Assembly: GCF_019904155.1 (NCBI RefSeq)
Contig: NZ_JAHCMB010000153.1
Coordinates: forward strand, 77,355-141,354
Origin: Paenibacillus sinensis
Lineage (GTDB): Bacteria > Bacillota > Bacilli > Paenibacillales > Paenibacillaceae
Direction: 5' to 3'
DNA length: 64,000 nucleotides
Positions within the stretch are counted from its first letter, which is position 1. Each line of letters starts with the position of its first letter. The notes under the pieces were generated by a model, which was not told the DNA's origin, did not search any database, and was given only the letters and a program-made list of their open reading frames with translations. Positions 26,336 through 35,000 of this stretch are shown in pieces. The position numbers and the translations under genes are program-made.

Positions 26336-28720
26336 TCAAGACTGTCTGATTCTGAACACCGTAATCGAATGCTTCGGGAATACATAATCAAGTCCATTCC
26401 CCTCAAGTGCCCGAACATGCATGGAAGGACTCACCTCAGCCGGGTTCTCGAATCCATTCGCATCGCTCAGCTCAAATCCCGACATATCATGCACTTCCGC
26501 CTCATACCGGCCGGGCGGCAGATCCTCAAGCCCAATTCGGACAGGTAACGATCTGTCCTGCACATTAACCGCCTTTACAAGAATTTCCCCGGTAGAGTCC
26601 TCCCGGCTTGCCGTATAGTATAGAGGCTCAATCTCCGGCAGACGATCCTCCGCCTGGTTGACCGGAACACCGTCAATCGAAACGGTAATCCGGCGTCCGG
26701 AAATATGCAGCTCCAGTGTATAATCCACGTTATCCTCCACCGTGAAGAGACTCTGGGTCAGGCAAGAGCCACGCCCGTCAATCGTGGCATTCAGCGTGCT
26801 GTCCTGGTTCTGCCATCCGCCGATTTCCCAGCTTAGCCGATTCTGCCCGTCTTTTACGCCAAAATGGATCAGGAAGCCGCGGACGCCCCCCGTTTTTCTC
26901 GCTGTCAGCCTCACGGTATAGTCTCTCCAATCCCCTTCACCCAGCGGGAATGAGCAAATCTTCTCCCCCAGATCCGGAGTGTCTTCCGCATCGTTCAGCT
27001 CAACAGGCCCTTCCTGCACGATTTGTTCACCTGTAATATGATTTGTCAGCGACAAGTTCCGGTAGGAGACTTCGGATTGCTCCGCCGCAAGAACTACGGC
27101 GCCATGTATGGGCTTCTGAACAACCCCCGGCCCGCAAGGCAGGTTCTCCGCTTCAATATGCAGAAGACGGTCCCCCTGATGGTTCATGAACAGCTTCTGG
27201 ACATAGTAATTCGGCGTGCCGAACACCTGATGGTTGTTAAACCAGATCATATCCGGCTTCCAATTGACATAGTCGGCATTGCACAGCATCGGCGCATAGC
27301 AGGCCAGACCGACCGCGCGGGCATTGCGCTCCAGCCGGGTCATAAAGGCGGCTTCCACGAGCGCGTTGTAATAGGTGTTGCCCCAGGATGCGTATTCGCC
27401 CAGAAAGACCTTGGGTTCATCCGCCTTGAAATCATCGTATCGGTCCATGTTCGCGAGAAACCATTCCGGCGACTGGTAATAGTGCTCATCCACAAGGTCC
27501 GATCCGTTCTCCCGGGCGGATGCCCAGCCCCGTTCATACTCGCCGCCTGCCGCGAACGGGCCGCTGCTGTTAATGACTTTGATATCGCGATAACGCTCCT
27601 TGATCGCCCGGTGGAAATACGGGTAGCGCTCGAAGAACGGCTCTCCGACTTCCTCATTGCCGATCCCAATATACTCCAGCCCAAAAGGCTCGGGGTGGCC
27701 GAGCGAGCAGCGGATACCTCCCCACTTGGTCGAAGCGTCGCCCCGGGCGAATTCGATCAGGTCCAGTGCGTCCTGAATCCAGGGCCCCAAATCGTCAATC
27801 GGGACCATTCTCCGGTGATGCGGATCGTATCCGCCGGGCAATACGGGAATCGCCTTCGCTCCGATATCCTCGCAGAATTGGAAGTATTCATAGTAGCCCA
27901 GCCCAAGTGTCTGATTATACCCCCAATTGTTCCTTCTCGGCGGGCGTGAAGCGATATCTCCGATCGTATTCTTCCACCGGTACATCGAATCCCGATCATC
28001 CGGGTCAAGCGAGCCGTCATGAATGAGGCAGCCGCCGGGAAAACGCATGAATTTCGGCTTCAGATCGGCCAGCAGTTCCGCAATATCGCTGCGCAGCCCG
28101 TTGCGTCGCCCGAGAAAGGTCTTCTCCGGGAACAGCGACACCAAATCCAGACAGAGCCTGCCTCTTCCCCCGGTAACGATGACAAGCCGGCAGGCGGTAT
28201 CGGTGCAATTTGCCGTTATGACGGCTTCGTATTTCCGCCACTCGTCGGAGTGCACCGTTAATTCCGCAGAACCGCAAACTGTTCCATTAGAGTCTTCAAT
28301 GGAGACGCGTACCGGGCTGTCGAAGCTGTCGTTGCGCCGCATGTATGCGGAGAAGAGATAATTCTCCCCTTCTTTTACCGGAATTCCCGTATTGAACCCC
28401 GCGTTCGACAGGCCAACTCCTTCCCCCTGCTCTTCAATTTCAATTACCGCGTAATGGCGGTTAACCGGATGAAGCGGGGATTCGCTCTCCACCCTCAAGT
28501 CCGCGCGTCCCCCACCGCGCTCCACCTTCTCCCAGGCGGTTAAGGCATGATAGTCTTGACGGTCGATCTTGTCGAATTCGAAGGAGCGGTTCTGTACCAG
28601 CTCCGCGTATAATCCGCCGTCGGCGGCATGATTCAGGTCTTCAAAAAAGATGCCGAACAAATCCCCTAGATCAGCCTCAATCTTCTGCGTATACACATTC
28701 AGTTTAGCAGCGTTATCCAT
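26336..28720 (-). CDS. GH51 alpha-L-arabinofuranosidase with inserted beta-sandwich
   Basis: 794 residues, longer than the ~500 of minimal GH51 enzymes. An N-terminal carbohydrate-binding-like sandwich (about 60-200) precedes the catalytic barrel (FMRFPGGCLIHDG, NNWGYNQTLGLGYYEYFQFC), with acid/base Glu in YIGIGNEEVG (near 355) and nucleophile Glu in VFLGEYASWG (near 440). Between ~570 and 700, a LamG/DUF1080-like beta-sandwich (GDWRDYTVRLTARKTGGVRG, ISGRRITVSIDGVPV) is inserted before the final beta domain. Releases terminal alpha-L-arabinofuranose from arabinan or arabinogalactan; cytoplasmic. First gene of the operon, with its own strong promoter. Confidence 0.92.
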   Translation of the reverse strand: MDNAAKLNVYTQKIEADLGDLFGIFFEDLNHAADGGLYAELVQNRSFEFDKIDRQDYHALTAWEKVERGGGRADLRVESESPLHPVNRHYAVIEIEEQGEGVGLSNAGFNTGIPVKEGENYLFSAYMRRNDSFDSPVRVSIEDSNGTVCGSAELTVHSDEWRKYEAVITANCTDTACRLVIVTGGRGRLCLDLVSLFPEKTFLGRRNGLRSDIAELLADLKPKFMRFPGGCLIHDGSLDPDDRDSMYRWKNTIGDIASRPPRRNNWGYNQTLGLGYYEYFQFCEDIGAKAIPVLPGGYDPHHRRMVPIDDLGPWIQDALDLIEFARGDASTKWGGIRCSLGHPEPFGLEYIGIGNEEVGEPFFERYPYFHRAIKERYRDIKVINSSGPFAAGGEYERGWASARENGSDLVDEHYYQSPEWFLANMDRYDDFKADEPKVFLGEYASWGNTYYNALVEAAFMTRLERNARAVGLACYAPMLCNADYVNWKPDMIWFNNHQVFGTPNYYVQKLFMNHQGDRLLHIEAENLPCGPGVVQKPIHGAVVLAAEQSEVSYRNLSLTNHITGEQIVQEGPVELNDAEDTPDLGEKICSFPLGEGDWRDYTVRLTARKTGGVRGFLIHFGVKDGQNRLSWEIGGWQNQDSTLNATIDGRGSCLTQSLFTVEDNVDYTLELHISGRRITVSIDGVPVNQAEDRLPEIEPLYYTASREDSTGEILVKAVNVQDRSLPVRIGLEDLPPGRYEAEVHDMSGFELSDANGFENPAEVSPSMHVRALEGNGLDYVFPKHSITVFRIRQS

Positions 28721-28777
28721 TTGATACTCCCTTCATCAAGACCGTTATTCACGGGCAGATATGAGCTTGAACATGAT

Positions 28778-28801
28778 TTTGATTAATATTAATATTAACT
28801 A
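28778..28801. promoter_or_regulatory. AT-rich operator copy A, GH51 operon
   Basis: 24-bp element containing the perfect palindrome TTAATATTAATATTAA (28783-28798). It matches copy B at 20 of 24 positions, sharing the start TTTGATTAAT. It lies about 13-36 bp after the predicted transcription start. Confidence 0.5.
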
Positions 28802-28820
28802 ATTTATAAATTACAAAGTC

Positions 28821-28850
28821 ATTATAGAGGGATTTTGTTTCGGAAGTCAA
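28821..28850 (-). promoter_or_regulatory. Sigma-A promoter of the glycosidase operon
   Basis: On the minus strand TTGACT (28850-28845), an 18-bp spacer and a perfect TATAAT (28826-28821) form a near-consensus vegetative promoter about 100 bp before the GH51 start. A strong promoter flanked by two related sites implies repression. Confidence 0.75.
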
Positions 28851-28907
28851 TGCCATATATTCAACAAATAATGCGTCTTTCGCAAGGTGCATGAGGTTGT
28901 CGTCGGA

Positions 28908-28931
28908 TTTGATTAATGATTATATTAATTA
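28908..28931. promoter_or_regulatory. AT-rich operator copy B, GH51 operon
   Basis: Second copy of the 24-bp element (four mismatches to copy A), 130 bp away and upstream of the -35 box. Paired sites on both sides of a promoter suggest repression by looping. The regulator is not identifiable in the window. Confidence 0.45.
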
Positions 28932-28932
28932 T

Positions 28933-28971
28933 AAAAAAACAACAGCCAAGGCACACTCGCCTTGACTGTTG
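28933..28971 (-). terminator. Terminator of the giant SLH protein gene
   Basis: Stem AACAGCCAAGGC / GCCTTGACTGTT with a short loop (28941-28970, one G.U-type mismatch), followed on the minus strand by a run of seven T. Located 35 bp after the stop codon of the giant gene. Confidence 0.8.
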
Positions 28972-29005
28972 ATTGCTCGTATAAGGTTACACGGTTAACT
29001 TACAT

Positions 29006-32000
29006 TCACATGTTGTAAACCGTATAGATCAGAACTGCGATTTCAGCCCTTGTCGCATAACCCCGCGGATTGATGCGGCTGCCGCTTCCCTTGATGATGC
29101 CTTGATCAACAAGGTTGGCAATGCTGGATGTGGCATATGATGCAATTCTTGAAGCATCGCTGTATGCTTCGAGCACACTCGCGTCTCTCGCTACAGACAG
29201 CTTGTCTGCCGCATGAAGCGCGTTATTGACCATCACCATCATATCCTGCCTCGTAATATAAGCCTTCGGATCAAATCTGTTGCCGCCGACACCATCCGTT
29301 ATACCTAGTTTTTTGGCTATACCTGCTGCTTCATAATAATAATCACTCGGGCTGATGTCATCGAAGTTGGTATCCACCGCCGCAGTAAGTCCGAGTCCGG
29401 TGACAAGCAGCTTCATAAAATCGGCTCTTGTAATATTGGCTCCCGGCGAATACGCCGTATCCGAAGTGCCGTTTATAACCCCCTTCGACGCAAGTACAGC
29501 GATCTGCTTCTCAGCCCATCCGTACTTGGCGGTGTCATTGAACGTCTTGTGTACAAATGCCGCTGTGTACAGGCTGAAATGTGTCGTCGTGAATGTGATT
29601 GTACCGGAGGCAGCGTCATATTTTCCACTCGGGACTGCTGATACCCCTCCCTTGTCATCCACATACCATACCACCAAATGCTCCGCTTCTTTCAGCTCTT
29701 GCGCCATTGGGCTATAGTTCATTGCGACAGTCACCGGAGCATCCGGATTATTCCAGGCTATCTTCTTTCCATCGGCCAGGACCGTAAGCTCAATCAATGG
29801 CCGGTCTCCGATCTGCGCCTGCAGTTCCTTGCTCAGCTTCGACTTATCAGCAAGGCTTATGCTCAATTCAATATGCGCGGCATTTCCTATGGCGCTCTGA
29901 GTCAGCATGTTGGAAGGCACGGTCAGGGACCCGACAGGTGTCTCGATGGTTATCCTTTTGTCAGCTTGAGCAGCTGTCAGTGCATCGGCAGGCAATTTCA
30001 GTACATATTTCGCAGCTCCATCTTCTTCGCCGAGCTTGATAGTTAACGTTCTGACACCGTGATCCTCATTCGCCTGGCTAAACAGCCCGGCAAGCTGACT
30101 GGATGTCAGCTCAAGAGTTGTTGCGCTGCTGTCATTCAATCCTCCTGCACCAGCACCGGCGGAGCTGCCGTTGTTGCTATTGTTTCCGTTGCTCCCATTA
30201 TTGTTACCATCGTTGCCGTTGTTCCCGTTATTTCCGTTGTTGCCGTTATTCCCGTTGTCGCCTCCATTATTACCGCCGTTGTCACCGCCGTTATTGCCGC
30301 CGTTATTACCGCCGTTGTCGCCGCCATTATTGCCGTTTCCTTCACCATTATCCGTTCCGATATACTCATACGCGCCCAGATCAGGTTCATTCACTCTGCT
30401 GCGTCCAAGAATATCGACAGTCGGCGCGTCTTCACTTACTCCTTTGTCAATCGCGTCGCTGCCGGAGGCCAGATCCAGAATATTGTCGAAGATGAGCTGC
30501 GCTCTTGCATACTCATCAGCTGTACCGGCAAGAGTGCCTTTAAATTTCACGCTGCCTGTGAACATATTCGAGTACTTGTTGTTCGTTGCCGCCGCATTCT
30601 CGGCTGCCATAAATTCCTGTATCGGCATAACCGAAGCGCCGAATTGAGCGTTGGCAGGGAATGTCATATATTCATACAAGTTATTTCGGAACGTGTTGTC
30701 TTCCACCATATTCGTTGTGGACTGATCCGGATTCGTTCTTACGGTATTGTACTGATAGCCGACAATCACCGGCTTGACCATTCCGTCGACCGAGTTGTAT
30801 TCCTCTGAGCGGTCATTGTAAAAAATGTTGTTCTGGAACAGGTTATCTCGCACATTCCAGTCCAGGTACAAATCATTGGCCCAGCTGTTATAGAACGTAT
30901 TGTTGGTAACGGTGAATCCCTGGATTCCGACCAGGATCAGGCCGTACTTGGATTCAGAGAATACACTGTTCTTGATGACGACATCCGTTGATTGAATGCT
31001 GTAATTATCTCCGGCGTAGAACTGGATGCCGCCGCCCGGCGAATTCGATACTTTGATCCCGTCAAAAACAAGATTGGAGCTGTGTCCGACATAAGCGCCA
31101 TGGTCTGCCTGGCTCTTTCTCGTCTGGCCGATATCCCATATATCGATGTCTTTGAACTGGGAGTTCGTTGTCCCGTTAATCAACAAGCCTTGAACACCGG
31201 ATGTAATCTCTTCGGGCGTATCGATATCCCATATTTTCAAATTCTTCAATACGAGGTTGTCGCTGTCCAGCGTCCAGATGCCCGCCCCTCTGAAGCCTGT
31301 GATGTAGAGCCCGTCAATGGTAATGTAAGAGCTGTTCGTAATCTTCGTCATCAGCTCGTCTTTGGCTTCTTCATCACGGTCGGCATAATTGGTTTTGCTC
31401 GTAAAGACAGGGCCGGGCAGCGATGCATTGACCAAATCCAGCGGATCATTCGGGTCCGTGCTGGCTTTGATGATAATAGGAGCGTCCGCAACGCCATGCT
31501 TGTCATTAATATCATACCGGCCGGAGTATATCCCTTTATGAACAATGATCGTATCGCCGGAATCCGCTGCATTAATGGCCTGGGCAAAAGTCCGGAACGG
31601 ATGCTCCGCCGAACCGTCTCCACTAAGCGACCCCGCATTGTCTCCTGCCAGGTGGATGGTCTTCATGCTGTAAGGCGAATAATAAGCGCCAATATCCTGA
31701 GCCAGGTCACTGTACGGCGTGCCTTCATAATCTGCGGCAGGAGCGAGAATATCTTGGGAAGAACCGCCTGCCGAGATATCGCTGACCGATTTCACGCCGT
31801 TTCTCGCCGCTGCGCTTCCCTTCACGAGATTGAAATCACCGTCCGCCGCATTCGTGAATTTGGGATCGCCGAGGCGTCCCTTTTGTTCACTGCCGCCTGC
31901 TGCCGTTTCCGCTAAGGTCTGATCGGCATCATTGATACGTGTGATCTTCTCTTCCGCATCCGCATCATACAGGTTGTAATCCGAGATGAACCCCGAGCTC

Positions 32001-35000
32001 TTGGCGATACGGCTGTATGCCCCCTGCCCTCTGGCGCTTCTCGAAAAGATATTGTTGATGATATCCAGATTGGTCTCATTGCCGGCCGCCTGGGTTACAT
32101 CGAGACTGTATCCGCTGTTGTTATAAAAGGTGTTATTTAAAATGAAGAAACTGGATTGCCCTGTTCCCACAATGCCTGCTGCCGAATTGGTGATCAGACT
32201 GCTGTGCAGGGTTAGGGTGATTTGATTACTCGCTTCAATTGCAGTGCTGCTTGCATAGTCAATCTTGGATTGGGTAACCGATGCCGGACTCACCTTGTTG
32301 GCGCCGTCCAGAACAATCCCTTTTTCCACGTTATGGATTTTAACCTTGGCAATGGAGAGATCCGCACTGTCATAGGCGCTGACCCCGACCTTGGCATTTG
32401 CGATCGTCAAATGATTCAGCTGAGCCTTCGGCGAAGATGTTAGCGCAACTGCCGTGTTCCCCGCACCGGCATTTACCGTGAAGCCGTCAATGGTGACGCC
32501 GGTTGCGGCGTCCAGCGTAATCTTGCCGTTCAAAATAACGGCGCCGTCTGCCCGGATCACATAATCATCTGCTTCCTGTCCCGCCCGGTTCGCAAGTGCT
32601 ATGCTTTCATTATAAGTACCTGCTTTGACAATCACGGCTTCGCCATTCCGCAGAACATCTAATGCCGCGCCTATCGTCTTGAACGGCGACGCCGCTGTTC
32701 CTGAGTTGGCATCATCGCCGGCCGCTGCATCGACATAATAGCCATTCTCGACAGCCGCCGCCGCATAGGCGCCGATATCCGGCGGATTTTTTCGCGTGAT
32801 GCCGTTAATATCCTTGGCTGGAGTATTGGCATCTTTAATACCTGCACCTACTGCCGGACTCTGCTTATAGATTCGGTAGTCCTGAGCTTTGGCGTTGATG
32901 AATTCGGCAGATGCCTTCACAGCATGACTCTCCGTTACGGCAGTTAAATCCGCCGGGGAAATCACATCCGCATTGTACAGATTATAATCAAACTCGTTAT
33001 TTGCGGTGCTGTCCATTTTGGTAGAGAAAATATTATTTTTAAAAGTATTGCCGGTAGAATCGGCGCTGATTTCAACATCCTTGGCATTTGCATAGAAGGT
33101 ATTATTGTAGACCTTGTTGCCTGTAGATGCCGCCGTCAAGGAGACCGCATGCTGTCTCTCCGTAATGACGTTGTTGACAATGGAGCTGTTCACACTGTTG
33201 TTGACAACAATGGCATCCGCAGCTTTTGGAGCAAACACTGTATTGGCGACCACCGCTCCATCCGTCTGATCCAGGGAAAGCGTGCCTTTTATCCGGCTGC
33301 CGTCAATGGTTACTTGCTGTCCCGATACCGCAACGTTCCCGGCAAAGGATAGATTTTTCACCGTAATGGCTTTATCCGCAGAGCCTGCAATATTCACCGT
33401 ACCGTTCAAAATAACGTCGCCATTATACGGTGTTACATTCACGTCTCCGTCTCCGGTCGATGCCGACATCTCAATGCTCTCGTCCGCGTCATAGCTGCCC
33501 GCCATAACCTGGATGTTCTTCGCCCCCGCATTCACCGCAGCGGTAATCGAAGGATAAGGATGCAGTGGCGACCCGTCCACAGTTCCGGTATTGTTCCCGA
33601 CAAAAGCAAAGGTCTGGTCAAATGCATAGGCGCCAGCTTCATTCTGCGTTCTTGGATTCCCGTTAATATCGGTTGCCGGGGCCGAAACACCCGGAATAAT
33701 GGTTGAATCCGCCGCACCGATTGCGGGGTTCGTGGCAAAAATGATTCTGGCATCATTGGTCACGTCCGCAAATGCCACATCGCCGAACTTCCCGTGGGTT
33801 TCCAGCGGTCTGCCCTGATTCGCCCATGCCGTTCCGCTCTGCAGCTGAGCCAATGTTAGAACAGGACCTTCCCCGCCCAAATTGTAAGTCACTCTCTGGG
33901 TGCCGGCAATGGAGTACACATTGTTATCGAACACCACATTCTGGGAAGCATCAATGATGGATTTCCCGCCCTCCAGCTGGGTGCGGATCGGCTTCGTGAA
34001 GATATTATTTTTGAATACGAGATCGGTTGAAATATTGATAGGCGCCGCCACAGGATCGTATGTGCCCTGCACCGGATACAGATCATATTTGCCGCTTCCG
34101 CCAACGGCATCGTACGTATCTGCAAATGTATTATTGTAGAACAGCAGATTTGCGCTTCTGCCCCACAGATTAATGCTGCGTGACGCTCCATAGATCACAT
34201 TGTTGAAGATTTTCCCGTAGCTGCCCGCTTGCTCCCTGACCTCCTGGAAATACAATCCCCAGCCGCCATTCGAGAAGATGACATTGTTGGAGAACTCGAA
34301 ATTGCCGAATCCGATGTTCACCAGGTCTCTGGTCGCGATTGCGGTATCCACGTTCTGGAACAGGTTGCCTTTAACCGTAATATTCGAGCTGGTCTGTCTG
34401 CCTGCCGTATGATTATCAATGCGTATAGCCGTGCCGCGCGATCCGTTCTGCGACGCATTCGGCGCAAAGGTCAGCCCTTCAATCCGGATGTTCCGGCTAT
34501 GGCCTAGATAGATGATGTAGTCCGGGTTATCTGACGTTAAGACTGCCTTTTCATTCTGATAGCTCTTGAAGGTGATCGGCTTGTCCTCCGTACCCGAGTA
34601 GGTCTGCAGCACAATAACGCCGTTATACGTGCCTTCCCTGAAGTAGACCGTATCCCCTGCCTTTAATTTGGATATCAGGCTGCTCGACACCGTTCTCTTG
34701 GGGCTGTCAATCGTTCCTAAGTTAGCATCGCTGCCATTTGGAGAAATGTAATATTCATTCATAATAAAAGCTTCGGTGGTGAAGCTCCAGGAGACGTCGG
34801 CCGGAAGATAATTGCCGTTCGTGCTCATCAGATTCTTGCTGATCGTAACGGTATAGGTGGCGTCATAATTCAAGCGGTTGTCCGGTGTAAAAGTAATCAT
34901 AGTTCCCGCGTCATGATCCGCCGTACTGAAGCTGCCAGGTACTTGTACCGTGCTGCCGTCAACGACTGTTGTAACCGAAATATTATTCGTGAAATTACCA

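Noticed and set aside
30155-30350. Possible CRISPR or noncoding repeat in the giant gene
   Set aside because: It is an in-frame Gly/Asn linker within one continuous coding sequence.
30059-30808. Valine/isoleucine-rich plus-strand frame that looks like a membrane protein
   Set aside because: It is the complement of the GGN/AAC linker repeats of the SLH protein.
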